Source of the DNA: Mesorhizobium sp. M2E.F.Ca.ET.219.01.1.1
GTDB taxonomy: Bacteria > Pseudomonadota > Alphaproteobacteria > Rhizobiales > Rhizobiaceae
Assembly (NCBI RefSeq): GCF_004016445.2
Contig: NZ_SADT02000005.1
Coordinates: 434,001-498,000, forward strand
Direction of reading: 5' to 3'
DNA length: 64,000 bases
Shown here: piece after piece, positions 24,067 to 33,159 of the stretch
Numbering within the stretch: the first letter of the stretch is position 1
Layout of the letters: every line of letters starts with the position of its first letter
Notes under the pieces: generated by a model
Told to the model about the DNA's origin: nothing
Seen by the model: only the letters and a program-made list of their open reading frames with translations
The model's database searches: none
Made by a program: the position numbers and the translations under genes

Positions 24067-25185
24067 AGCGCTGATAAAGGCATCGACCGTGCCTGAAAGC
24101 GATCGATCGATTGCGATGTGGGGTGGAAGCCACTCCATGACAGGATATCGGAAAGGCCAAGGCATGGCGATCCGGCGCAAAGAGCCGCTTTCCTGAAAAA
24201 TCTCATTTACAAGGTCTATGAACCGCCCGCGGTCTCGTTCAATCCGTTTCAAGGTTTGCGAACGAATATAGGCCCGGGGGATTCGTCGCTCCTTGAGCGC
24301 TAAGACAGCCTCCGCGATGGATCGAGGATCGGGTGGAACTGTAAGCGAATAGTCGTCATCCAGATAAAGGTCTCGGCCGCCATGGTTCGGGGTCGTGACG
24401 ATAGGCAGCCCCGCTAGAAGATATTCTGTGCTGGCGAACATTGGTCCCTCCATTTCAGAGAGACAAATTCCCACGGCTGCACGATTTAGATGCATGTTCA
24501 CATGAGCCGGCGCCAGTCGGACAGGCTTGCCGGTGCTGTCAAACTCATTGATAAACACGTGACCCGGCGCGAGCTCCCTGTGCCGATTTATTCGCGCCCT
24601 TTCCGACTCCATCGTGGATGACTCCGATGAATCGCGATAAAAGATAAATGCGCAACGCTCGATGCCAAGGGACAAGTCGTGGCGTTTCCACGAAGCCAGT
24701 TGCGCATTGTATATTGCATCGAATTCTACAGGGACGTCCTCGAGGGGCCTGAATATGTATTCGGAGGTTGCTGAAGTCTTGTTGTGCAGGACGGCGGCCT
24801 CACCGGACTGATTCAAGAGATCGGCCTCACCTTGTGTGTTGGATAGGAAGATCAGCGAGTGACGGGGGTTCCTAAGCCTATGCAGAACGGCATAGGTCCG
24901 GATCATTTTGACGCTGGAATTGTTCTCGATGGACCAGGTTGGCGAGATGAGAAACCAGGCACGGTGGCTGCGTCGAAGGCGAGGCATGTGGCTTGCCAAT
25001 CCGAGGGGCGTGCCGGACATTCCCGAATAGGATATGAACGGATCGTCCGACAGCAAACTTGCCTGAAGAGCAGGTTGCGACTTCGCGGAAGGGAGCCCTT
25101 CCCGGAGATACCGGCGATGACGCAACATTGCGCTGACAATCTCGAATACGGTAGCAGGGCGATACCCGTGCCGTAGAGTCAACAT
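24064..25185 (-). CDS. Glycosyltransferase-like protein (GT-B fold)
   Basis: The 373-residue protein has the C-terminal donor-binding half of GT-B enzymes: ICLSEMEGPMFASTEYLLAG, then LPIVTTPNHGGRDLYLDDDY and a SIAEAVLAL helix. The acidic Glu in the EGPMFAS loop corresponds to the EX7E region. The N-terminal half is divergent. No signal peptide or membrane segment is evident, so it is probably cytoplasmic. Base composition is lower in G+C than gshB, 7 bp upstream, which suggests recent acquisition. The stop lies in a family A repeat. Confidence 0.75.
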   Translation of the reverse strand: MLTLRHGYRPATVFEIVSAMLRHRRYLREGLPSAKSQPALQASLLSDDPFISYSGMSGTPLGLASHMPRLRRSHRAWFLISPTWSIENNSSVKMIRTYAVLHRLRNPRHSLIFLSNTQGEADLLNQSGEAAVLHNKTSATSEYIFRPLEDVPVEFDAIYNAQLASWKRHDLSLGIERCAFIFYRDSSESSTMESERARINRHRELAPGHVFINEFDSTGKPVRLAPAHVNMHLNRAAVGICLSEMEGPMFASTEYLLAGLPIVTTPNHGGRDLYLDDDYSLTVPPDPRSIAEAVLALKERRIPRAYIRSQTLKRIERDRGRFIDLVNEIFQESGSLRRIAMPWPFRYPVMEWLPPHIAIDRSLSGTVDAFISA

Positions 25186-25192
25186 GCGGCAA

Positions 25193-26146
25193 TCACGCGG
25201 CCGACGTCAGCCGCTTCTCCTCCACACAATCCCAGAACAGGCTGGCGATATCCGCGCCGCCGAAGCGCTGCACTTCGCGCACGCCGGTCGGCGAGGTGAC
25301 GTTGATCTCGGTCATGTAGTCGCCGATCACGTCGATGCCGACCAGGATGAAGCCGCGTTCCCTGAGCGCCGGCCCGATGCGGGCGCAGATCTCGCGCTCG
25401 CGCTCCGTCAGCTCGGTCTTCTCGGCGCGGCCGCCGACATGCATGTTGGAGCGCGAATCGTGCTCGGCCGGCACGCGGTTGATGGCGCCCACCGGTTCGC
25501 CGTCGATCAGGATGATGCGCTTGTCGCCCTTGCGCACCTCCTTGAGGTAGCGCTGCACGATATAGGGCTCGCGGAACAGCTGGCCGAACATCTCGAGCAG
25601 CGAGGCAAGATTGCGGTCGGCCTCGTGCAGATGGAAGATGCCGGCGCCGCCATTGCCGTAGAGCGGCTTGACGATGATGTCGCCGAATTCCTTGCGGAAA
25701 GCGGCGACTTCCTGGGGGTCCTTGGTGATCAGCGTCTCCGGCATCAGGTCCGGGAATTCGGTGACGAAGATCTTTTCCGGGCTGTTGCGCACCCAGGCCG
25801 GGTCGTTGACCACCAGCGTCTTCGGATGGATGCGCTCCAATATGTGCGTGGTCGTGATGTAGTTCATGTCGAAGGGCGGATCCTGCCTGAGCAGCACCAC
25901 GTCCATCTCGGAGAGATCGGTGCGCACCTTCTCGCCCAGCGAATAATGGTTGCCCTTCTCGTCGCGCACCTGCATCTCCTCGACGCGCGCGAACACCTTG
26001 CCGTCCCGCATCGACAGCCGGTCGGGCGTGTAGTGGAAAAGCTTGTGGCCGCGCCGCTGCGCCTCCAGCGACAGCGCGAAGCTGGTGTCGCCGGCGATCG
26101 ACACGGTGGAGACATGGTCCATCTGGACGGCGATCTTCAGCGGCAT
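25193..26146 (-). CDS. gshB: Glutathione synthase
   Basis: The 317-residue ATP-grasp ligase joins gamma-glutamylcysteine and glycine. The length matches bacterial GshB (about 315). The ATP-grasp elements VKPLYGNGGAGIF, the YIVQRYL strand and the metal-binding GIDVIGDYMTEINVTSPTG are all present. GGAGAG lies about 5 nt upstream of the ATG at 26146. The glycosyltransferase gene follows after 7 bp and may be co-transcribed. Confidence 0.96.
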   Translation of the reverse strand: MPLKIAVQMDHVSTVSIAGDTSFALSLEAQRRGHKLFHYTPDRLSMRDGKVFARVEEMQVRDEKGNHYSLGEKVRTDLSEMDVVLLRQDPPFDMNYITTTHILERIHPKTLVVNDPAWVRNSPEKIFVTEFPDLMPETLITKDPQEVAAFRKEFGDIIVKPLYGNGGAGIFHLHEADRNLASLLEMFGQLFREPYIVQRYLKEVRKGDKRIILIDGEPVGAINRVPAEHDSRSNMHVGGRAEKTELTEREREICARIGPALRERGFILVGIDVIGDYMTEINVTSPTGVREVQRFGGADIASLFWDCVEEKRLTSAA

Positions 26147-26227
26147 TTTTCCTCTCCGGGGGAAACTCAGCCGTCGATATAGGGAAATCGGCGGCTCCTG
26201 CCAATCGTGCTCGCTTGGTGCGGACGT

Positions 26228-26614
26228 TTACCGGTCGAAGACCAGCCTGGAATAGCCGAGGAAGGACAGCGTCATGGCGACGATCGAGGCGATGGCGAGC
26301 GCCGCCAGCGGCGGCAGGGCCGGCAGCGCGAGCAGGACGGCGCAGTAGACCAGGTAATTGACGATGCTGGTGGCGACGCCGACGCCGCCGTAGCGCGCGC
26401 CTTCCTCAGTTATGCTCCGTTTCGACGGCGCGAAGGTCAGGTGGCGGTTGATCTGCCAGGTGACGCAGAGCGCGAAGCCGATCGACAGCACGCGCGCCGA
26501 AAGCGGGCCGAGCGGCGTGGTGGCAAGCAGCAGCCACAGTGCCGCCGCGTCGGCGGCGAAGCCGATGCCGCCGGCAAGGGCGAAGCGGACGAGGCGGCCC
26601 ACTATGCCCCCCAC
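26228..26614 (-). CDS. GtrA-family membrane protein
   Basis: The 128-residue protein has four hydrophobic segments and the GtrA-type signature FALAGGIGFAADAAALW. GtrA proteins are thought to flip polyprenyl-phosphate-linked sugars across the inner membrane. The start is GTG, overlapping the GT2 stop by one base (TAGTG), which implies translational coupling. It pairs functionally with the preceding GT2. Confidence 0.9.
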   Translation of the reverse strand: MGGIVGRLVRFALAGGIGFAADAAALWLLLATTPLGPLSARVLSIGFALCVTWQINRHLTFAPSKRSITEEGARYGGVGVATSIVNYLVYCAVLLALPALPPLAALAIASIVAMTLSFLGYSRLVFDR

Positions 26615-27618
26615 TAGGCCGCCCGCGAGGGCTTGCCAGCTTCACCCTTCGGCAAGGCCTGCCCCGGTATCCCGCGCTCGGCCCGGCCGGAGGAAATCGA
26701 CAGATAGAAGATGCGCTTCTGCTCGGCCCGGCCGCGCGATACCGAATCGAGGATCAGCCCGGTCATCATGGAGAGCATGGCCAGGAGCAGCATGCCGATC
26801 GACAGCACCCAGGTCGGCATGCGCGGCACCAGCCCCGTCTCGGCGAATTCGATGAGCACGGGGATCATCAGGCCGATGCTCGCCGCCAGGAAGAACAGCG
26901 CGAACGTGCCGAAGAAGCGCAGCGGCTGCGTCTCCTTCATCAGCATGGCGAACATCCACAGGATCCTGGCACCGTCGCGGAAGGTCGACAGTTTCGACGA
27001 CGAGCCTTCCGGGCGGCGGCCGTAATCGAGCGCCATCTCGCTCACCGGCAGCTTGAGCTGCGAGGCATGCACCGACATCTCGGTCTCGATCTCGAAGCCG
27101 CCGGACACGGCCGGGAAGCTCTTGACGAAGCGGCGCGAAAACACCCGGTAGCCGGAGAAGATATCGGTGAAATCGGTCCCGAACAGGCCCTTGTAGAGCC
27201 GGTTGAAGATGCGGTTGCCGAAGGCGTGGCCGTTGCGGCCGGCATCGTCGGTCACGCCGCGCCTGGTGCCCACCACCATGTCGCAGCGCTCGGTCTGCAG
27301 CACGTTGATCAGCTGCGGCGCGTCCTCCGGCGCATAGGTGCCGTCGCCGTCGGCCATCACATAGATGTCGGCATCGATGTCGGCGAACATGCGCCGCACC
27401 ACATTGCCCTTGCCCTGGCGCGGCTCGCGCACGACGATGGCGCCGGCGGCGCGGGCCTTCAGCGCCGTGAGGTCCTTGGAATTGTTGTCGTACACATAGA
27501 TCGCGGCCGAAGGCAGGGTCTCGCGGAAGCGCCGAACGACCTCGCCGATCGTGAGCTCCTCGTTGTAGCAAGGCAGGAGCACGGCGATGACCGGCTCGTG
27601 GCGGACTGCATGCGGCAT
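26614..27618 (-). CDS. Family 2 glycosyltransferase (polyprenyl-phosphate sugar synthase type)
   Basis: The 334-residue protein has a GT-A domain starting VIAVLLPCYNEELTIGEVV, the metal site YVMADGDGTY, and two C-terminal membrane segments (about 235-300). This is the DPM1/GtrB-like arrangement that charges a polyprenyl phosphate with a sugar on the cytoplasmic face. It is coupled to a GtrA gene and divergent from a GT-C-like gene, so an envelope glycosylation pathway is likely. The sugar is unknown. Confidence 0.92.
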   Translation of the reverse strand: MPHAVRHEPVIAVLLPCYNEELTIGEVVRRFRETLPSAAIYVYDNNSKDLTALKARAAGAIVVREPRQGKGNVVRRMFADIDADIYVMADGDGTYAPEDAPQLINVLQTERCDMVVGTRRGVTDDAGRNGHAFGNRIFNRLYKGLFGTDFTDIFSGYRVFSRRFVKSFPAVSGGFEIETEMSVHASQLKLPVSEMALDYGRRPEGSSSKLSTFRDGARILWMFAMLMKETQPLRFFGTFALFFLAASIGLMIPVLIEFAETGLVPRMPTWVLSIGMLLLAMLSMMTGLILDSVSRGRAEQKRIFYLSISSGRAERGIPGQALPKGEAGKPSRAA

Positions 27619-27744
27619 GTCTGTCTCCGGACGCCCGACCAGCCTCCGGCCGGCCTGATGCCGGTCCCGTCGAGCCGTTTTACTATTTATTGAAGCCGTT
27701 AAGGCTAGGTTTAAACCGATCCTCTCCCGTCAAAGGTCACGGCA

Positions 27745-29544
27745 ATGGGCACAGCCGAGAACGGCGCCGCCTCGTGGAAATCCGACCTCGTGCTGGCGCT
27801 GCTTGCCGCCTTGCTCGCGCTCGGCGTCGACGCGTGGACGGGGTTCGGCCCGCTGACCGATGCCGGCGGCGACAACGACAATCTGCTGCGCCTCGTCGAG
27901 GTCCGCGACCTGCTTGCCGGCCAGGGCTGGTTCGACCTGCACCAGTATCGCATGGGGCTGGAAGGCGGTTTCGTCATGCACTGGTCCAGGCTGGTGGATG
28001 CGCCGATCGCCGCGATGGTTCTTGCCGCCTCGGCGCTCACCGGCAGCAGGCCGCTTGGCGAGGATGTGGCGCAGGTGCTGTGGCCGGCGCTGCTCTTCTG
28101 GTCGACCCTGTTCTTCACCGCTCGCGCCGCGCGCGGTTTCGGCGGCGGCGGCGCGGTGCTGCCCGCCATCCTCATCGGTGGCGCCGGTTATTATTTCGTC
28201 GGCATCTATGCGCCGGGTGCGCTCGACCACCATAACGTCCAGCTGATGCTCACCATGGCGAGCCTCGCTCTGCTGCTCGAGGCGCCAGCCTGGCGCCGGG
28301 CCGCGCTGTTGTCCGGCCTCTGCGCCGCGCTGACGCTCGCCATCGGCATGGAAACGGTTCCTTATGTCGCGGCCATTGGGGCTTGCGTGTCGCTGCTGTT
28401 CGTCGCCGATCCAGGCGGCGAGCGGGCGATCGCCCGGGATTTCGGCCTCGGCTTCGCCGGCGTCTCGGCGCTTGTCTTCTTCGCCACCATCCCGCCTCCC
28501 GCATGGGGCGCGGCGCAATGCGACGCCTTCTCGGTCGCGCAATTCGCCGTCGCGGCCGTCGCGGGCATCGGGCTGGTGGCGATCGCCTCGGTCGAGCCCG
28601 CCGCTGGCGACTGGCGGTTCAGGCTGGGGTCACTGGCCGCGCTGGGCCTCGTCCTCGGCGTCGTCGTGGCGTCGCTGTTCCCGCAATGCCTCTCGGCGCC
28701 CTATGCCAGTCTCGATCCGCGCCTCAAGGAACTCTGGCTGGACCACATCGACGAGGCCCAGTCGCTGTTCACGCTGCTTGTCCACGATCCGGCGCGGGTG
28801 GCGGCGCGTTATGCGACGCCGCTGGTCGCGATCATCCTGATGGCGCTGCGCTTGCGGCGCGGCGGCTGGCGGCGGCAGGACAGTCTCGTCGCGGCGCTGC
28901 TTGGCGTCTCCTTCGTCGTCGGCGCCTGGCAGCTGCGCGGCACCACCTTTTCGATCGCCTTCGCGGTCATCCCGCTGTCGGCCTGGATCGCGAAATGGCG
29001 GGCGCGGGCCGAAGCCGGCTCTTCGCCCGGCGTGGCGCTGCGCCTTGCCGCAGTCTGGCTGGTCTCGATCAACCCGGTCTGGACCGGCGTTGCCGCCGCC
29101 GCCTCGGTGGCGTTCGAAAAAGGCCCGGCTGTCGCCGACCGCGGCACGACGGACAGGGCTTGCGAGAAGAAGGCCACCTTCGCGCCGCTTGGCGGCATGG
29201 CCGGCACCACCGTGCTTGCGATCTCCAATCTCGGCGCGCCCATACTCGTCTATAGCGGCCACAAGGTCTTCGCCGGCCCCTATCATCGCAACGTCGCTGG
29301 CAATCTCCTGGCGTTGGACGCCTTTCTCGGCTCGGCCGATGACGCGCGGCGGATCGTCGAGGCGCATCGTGTCGGCCTTGTCGCCATCTGCCCCGGCAAT
29401 TTCGAGAGCCGGACCCTGACCCAAAAGGCGCCGCAGGGCTTCCTGGCCGGGCTGCTGCGCGGCAGCGTGCCGGACTGGCTCGAGCCGGTCAGCGAGACCA
29501 AGGGCAGCCCGATTGAGCTCTATCGCGTAAAGCAAGCGGGCTGA
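27745..29544 (+). CDS. Large polytopic membrane protein, GT-C glycosyltransferase-like
   Basis: The 599-residue protein has about 11-12 membrane segments and a C-terminal soluble domain (about 465-599). The first periplasmic loop holds GGDNDNLLRLVEVRDLL (41-57), with acidic residues placed like the catalytic loop of GT-C enzymes such as STT3. HWSRLVDAP follows. It starts 126 bp from the divergent GT2-GtrA pair that could make its lipid-linked donor. The assignment is structural inference; acceptor and sugar are unknown. Confidence 0.72.
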   Translation: MGTAENGAASWKSDLVLALLAALLALGVDAWTGFGPLTDAGGDNDNLLRLVEVRDLLAGQGWFDLHQYRMGLEGGFVMHWSRLVDAPIAAMVLAASALTGSRPLGEDVAQVLWPALLFWSTLFFTARAARGFGGGGAVLPAILIGGAGYYFVGIYAPGALDHHNVQLMLTMASLALLLEAPAWRRAALLSGLCAALTLAIGMETVPYVAAIGACVSLLFVADPGGERAIARDFGLGFAGVSALVFFATIPPPAWGAAQCDAFSVAQFAVAAVAGIGLVAIASVEPAAGDWRFRLGSLAALGLVLGVVVASLFPQCLSAPYASLDPRLKELWLDHIDEAQSLFTLLVHDPARVAARYATPLVAIILMALRLRRGGWRRQDSLVAALLGVSFVVGAWQLRGTTFSIAFAVIPLSAWIAKWRARAEAGSSPGVALRLAAVWLVSINPVWTGVAAAASVAFEKGPAVADRGTTDRACEKKATFAPLGGMAGTTVLAISNLGAPILVYSGHKVFAGPYHRNVAGNLLALDAFLGSADDARRIVEAHRVGLVAICPGNFESRTLTQKAPQGFLAGLLRGSVPDWLEPVSETKGSPIELYRVKQAG

Positions 29545-29803
29545 CGCAATGTCCAAAAAGTGCGAGCGGCTTTTCGTCCGCACTTGCTTCAACGGAAGCG
29601 GCGTCTGAGGAAAAGATCGTTCGATATTCTATTAGATATGACGCATAAACGAATGTTTGGGCTAGACTAGCGTTTTTTGCCCGAAGCTGAACGCCCGCCA
29701 GCGACGCCAGCAACTCTTGGGCGAAGGAAAATCGATTTTCCGATACTTTTCCTAAACGCTTTGGTGCCAGTCTGATGAGAAATACCGACATCAGAACAGG
29801 GAC
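29545..29803. other. Gap holding a hairpin fragment and promoter region
   Basis: Just after the GT-C-like gene, GTGCGAGCGGCTTTTCGTCCGCAC forms a short hairpin in two halves, GTGCG and CGCAC, reminiscent of the family B core. The rest is AT-richer and carries the upstream region of the GGDEF/EAL gene. No gene is seen. Confidence 0.5.
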
Positions 29804-31156
29804 ATGATGCAAACGACGTTTGGCACCGGTCAGCCAGGCAGGGAAAACACGGATCTGGCCTTCACGGATTCGTTGACCGGGCTCGGCAACCATCGTCGCT
29901 TCTTCGACAAGGTCGATCGCCTGATCAGCGACCGCGCCGACGACCCCGCACCCTTCACCGTCGGCATCCTCGACCTCGACGGCTTCAAGCCGATCAACGA
30001 CCTGTTCGGCCACAAGGCCGGCGACGACATCCTGATCCAGGTGGCGATGCGGCTGCGCGCCTCGATGGACGGCTATTCCACCGTCTGCCGCATCGGCGCC
30101 GATGAGTTCGCCTATCTCTACCCGATGGTGTTCTCCGAGGAGCAGGCGGCCGAAAAGTCGCGCATGCTGATCGAGATCCTGTCGGCCCCCTATGATGTCG
30201 GCGAGCGTACCGCGAGGCTTTCCGCCTCGGTCGGCTGCTCGCTCTTCTATTCCGGCGATGAGACCACCGAGATCCTCGTCAACAAGGCCGAGACCGCGCT
30301 CTATCACGCCAAGCGCTCGGGCCGCGGCCGCGTCGTCGTCTACACCCGCGAGATGGAGGAGGCGGCCAAGCGCGTCACCCGCATCGAGCAGGCGCTGCGC
30401 CGCGCCGTCTCGGCCGGCGAGGTCGAGCCGCATTTCCAGCCCATCGTCGACCTCAACAGCCGCCGCACCATCGGCTTCGAGACGCTGGCGCGCTGGACCG
30501 ACCGCGACCTCGGCGTCGTGCCGCCATCCGTCTTCATCCCGATCGCCGAGGAACGAGGCATCATCGGCCCGCTGTCGCAGCTGGTGCTGCGCAAGGCGAC
30601 GGAAGCGGCGCGCAGCTGGCCGAAGGATCTGTTCCTGTCCTTCAACCTGTCGCCCTCGCAGCTCGTCGACCAGAACACCGGCTTGCATATCCTCGCCATC
30701 CTCGATCGCACCGGCTTCGACCCGCGCCGCCTGGAGATCGAGATCACCGAGACCGGCCTGATGAATGATCCGGCCTCGGCCGAGAAGATCGTCGCGGACC
30801 TGCGCCGCGTCGGCATCCGCGTCTCGCTCGACGATTTCGGCACCGGCCAGTCGTCGCTCGGCCGCCTGCGCGAGTTCCATTTCGACAAGCTCAAGATCGA
30901 CCGGGCCTTCGTCTCCTCCATCCTCGACGACCGGCCCTCGGAGCACATCATCCGCGCCATCCTCGCCATGTGCGAGGGGCTCGGCATGGATGTCGTCGCC
31001 GAAGGCATCGAGGACGAGGCCCAGGCCGATCGTCTCGTCCAGTTCGGCTGCGCCGGCGGGCAGGGCTACCTGTTCGGCAAGCCGGCCGATGCCGACGCCA
31101 CGCTCGGCTATCTGCGCGATTCTTATCGGGGCGCGCTGCATGCCAAGGCGATCTGA
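29804..31156 (+). CDS. GGDEF/EAL cyclic-di-GMP protein with altered motifs
   Basis: The 450-residue cytoplasmic protein has a GGDEF domain (about 18-180) whose signature reads GADEF (98-102), and an EAL domain (about 195-445) whose signature reads ETLAR (226-230). The EAL metal and catalytic elements NLSPSQL, EITETGL, DDFGTGQSSLG, KIDRAF and EGIEDEAQ are intact, so phosphodiesterase activity is plausible; cyclase activity is doubtful. No sensor, PAS or membrane domain precedes it. ATGs at 29804 and 29807 are both possible, with AGG a few bases upstream. Confidence 0.92.
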   Translation: MMQTTFGTGQPGRENTDLAFTDSLTGLGNHRRFFDKVDRLISDRADDPAPFTVGILDLDGFKPINDLFGHKAGDDILIQVAMRLRASMDGYSTVCRIGADEFAYLYPMVFSEEQAAEKSRMLIEILSAPYDVGERTARLSASVGCSLFYSGDETTEILVNKAETALYHAKRSGRGRVVVYTREMEEAAKRVTRIEQALRRAVSAGEVEPHFQPIVDLNSRRTIGFETLARWTDRDLGVVPPSVFIPIAEERGIIGPLSQLVLRKATEAARSWPKDLFLSFNLSPSQLVDQNTGLHILAILDRTGFDPRRLEIEITETGLMNDPASAEKIVADLRRVGIRVSLDDFGTGQSSLGRLREFHFDKLKIDRAFVSSILDDRPSEHIIRAILAMCEGLGMDVVAEGIEDEAQADRLVQFGCAGGQGYLFGKPADADATLGYLRDSYRGALHAKAI

Positions 31157-31159
31157 TAA

Positions 31160-31326
31160 GGTCTGTTGATATTCAGGTGAGGCCGGTCTGCAAATGGCGG
31201 CCTCCTGCGCTTCTGGTGCTCACGTACTTTAAGTACGCTCCGCTCCGGTTCTCGGAAACCACCCAGTTTGGGCGCTTCGCGCCCGTCTTCGACTCCGACT
31301 CGGCCTGACCTGAATCTCAACAAACC
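31160..31326. repeat. Long imperfect palindrome after the GGDEF/EAL gene
   Basis: The arm GGTCTGTTGATATTCAGGT (from 31160) pairs with ACCTGAATCTCAACAAACC (to 31326) with few mismatches. An inner hairpin CGTACTTTAAGTACG lies at about 31224. It occupies most of the 31157-31456 gap and looks like another rhizobial palindromic element, here as a single copy. Confidence 0.65.
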
Positions 31327-31456
31327 TTGAGCTGCTTCCGGGAAGACGGAGATGCAGATCTCATTTGTCGGACATAAGCTGCCGAATTCGCCTTTTCGCC
31401 CTTGCCCCCCGGCCCTGCGTGGCTAGGATGCGCGCCGGCCAAAGGGAGAAGAAATC

Positions 31457-32224
31457 ATGATGCCATCGGCACGGTTCGCCGACCTCGACGGCGCCTCGGT
31501 GCTGATCACTGGCGGCGGCTCCGGCATCGGCGCGGCGCTGACCGAAGGTTTTATGCGCCAGGGCTCCAGGGTCGCCTTCATCGATATCGCCGACAAGCCA
31601 AGCACCGTCCTTGCCGACCGGCTGGAGAAGGAGCTCGGCCGCCGGCCGCTCTACCTCAAGGCCGACCTGCGCGACGTCGAGGCGTTGCGCGCCGCCGCGG
31701 CCAAGGCGGCTGAGGCGCATGGCGATGTCACCGTTTTGATCAACAATGCCGCGCTCGACGACCGTCACGCGGTGGAAGACGTCACGGTCGAGTTCTGGGA
31801 CAACAATCTCGCCGTCAACCTGCGGCCGCATTTCTTCACCGCGCAGGCCGTGGCGCCCGGCATGAAGCGCGCCGGCGGCGGCTCGATCATCAACTTCACC
31901 TCCACCTCCTATCTGATCAACCATCCCGATATGCCGGCCTACACAGCGGCCAAGGCAGGCATACTCGGCCTGACAAAGGGCCTCGCCGGCAAGCTCGGCG
32001 CCGACCGCATCCGCGTCAACGCGGTGGCGCCGGGCTGGGTGATCACCGAGCGGCAGCGCGAGCTCTGGGTGACCGACGAGGGGCTTGCCGCCCATGTCGC
32101 CAAGCAATGCATCAAGGATGTGATGCAGCCCGACGACATGGTTGGCACGGTGCTGTTCCTGGCGTCGGACGCCTCGCGCATGCTGACCGCGCAGATGCTG
32201 ATCGTCGACGGAGGTTTCCTGTGA
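31457..32224 (+). CDS. SDR-family sugar dehydrogenase (probable galactose dehydrogenase)
   Basis: The 255-residue short-chain dehydrogenase has cofactor loop TGGGSGIG (18-25), INNA near 95-98 and catalytic Tyr162 and Lys166 (YTAAK). Asp at the end of the second strand (FIDIAD) suggests NAD preference. It heads a four-gene operon with dgoK, dgoA and a lactonase, which fits oxidation of galactose to galactonolactone in the De Ley-Doudoroff pathway. AAGGGAGAAG precedes the ATG. Another aldose, such as arabinose or fucose, cannot be excluded. Confidence 0.85.
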   Translation: MMPSARFADLDGASVLITGGGSGIGAALTEGFMRQGSRVAFIDIADKPSTVLADRLEKELGRRPLYLKADLRDVEALRAAAAKAAEAHGDVTVLINNAALDDRHAVEDVTVEFWDNNLAVNLRPHFFTAQAVAPGMKRAGGGSIINFTSTSYLINHPDMPAYTAAKAGILGLTKGLAGKLGADRIRVNAVAPGWVITERQRELWVTDEGLAAHVAKQCIKDVMQPDDMVGTVLFLASDASRMLTAQMLIVDGGFL

Positions 32225-33159
32225 GCGGCGGCTCGCCGGCGGTCGCCGCGCTCGACTGGGGTACGACGCGGCTCCGGGCCTGGCTGCTCGACAACACCGG
32301 CAAGGTGCTTGCCGAGCGGCGCGGCGACGACGGGCTGATCACCGCCCGCGAAAAAGGCTTTGCCAACGTGCTGGAAGGCCACCTTGGCGCCATGGGTGCG
32401 CCGGACACGCTGCCGGTCATCATCTGCGGCATGGCCGGCTCGCGGCAGGGCTGGATCGAGGCGCCCTATGTCACCGTGCCGGCGCCGATCGGCGCTATCC
32501 TGCGCGGCGCCGCCCGCATTGAGGGCTCGCGCCGCGACATCCGCATCGTGCCTGGCCTCGCGCAGCGCCTGGCCGACGCGCCGGATGTCATGCGCGGCGA
32601 GGAGACCCAGCTTGCCGGCGCCGGTTTGCCGGCAAAGGGAAGGCATCTCGTCTGCATGCCCGGCACCCATTCAAAATGGGTTTCGGTCGAGGATGGCGCG
32701 GTCGCGGGCTTCGGCACCTGGCCGACCGGGGAATTGTTCTCGGTACTTGCGGGGCACTCGATCCTGAAACATTCGCTGGGCGAGCATCCCGCTCCCGTCG
32801 CCGCGGGCAGTCCGTTCTTCCGGCAATGGTGCGAGCGAGCCTTGGGCGAAGGCGGCGATATCACCTCGAAACTGTTCGCCATCCGCGCCGCCGGGCTTCT
32901 GCAGGATCTGCAGCCCGCCGAGGCGGCGGCGGCGCTGTCCGGACTGCTGATCGGCGGCGAGATCGCCTCGGCAAGACGCCGCTATGGCGCCAGCGAAGCG
33001 CCGGTCGTGCTGGTCGCCTCGGGCGCGCTGGCCACGCTCTACGGTTCCGCCCTGGGTTTTGCCGGACTTGCCTTCCGCACCGTGGACGCCGATGAAGCGG
33101 TGCGCGCCGGCCTCGTCGAGGCCGCGCGCGAGAACGGCATGATTGGAGGCGCTTCATGA
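32221..33159 (+). CDS. dgoK: 2-dehydro-3-deoxygalactonokinase
   Basis: The 312-residue kinase phosphorylates 2-keto-3-deoxygalactonate. The N-terminal ALDWGTTRLRAWL, the MPGTHSKWV loop and ASGALATLYG are characteristic of DgoK. The start is the GTG at 32221, which overlaps the dehydrogenase stop (GTGA); the in-frame ATG at 32107 lies inside the upstream gene. Its stop overlaps the dgoA ATG. Confidence 0.93.
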   Translation: MSGGSPAVAALDWGTTRLRAWLLDNTGKVLAERRGDDGLITAREKGFANVLEGHLGAMGAPDTLPVIICGMAGSRQGWIEAPYVTVPAPIGAILRGAARIEGSRRDIRIVPGLAQRLADAPDVMRGEETQLAGAGLPAKGRHLVCMPGTHSKWVSVEDGAVAGFGTWPTGELFSVLAGHSILKHSLGEHPAPVAAGSPFFRQWCERALGEGGDITSKLFAIRAAGLLQDLQPAEAAAALSGLLIGGEIASARRRYGASEAPVVLVASGALATLYGSALGFAGLAFRTVDADEAVRAGLVEAARENGMIGGAS

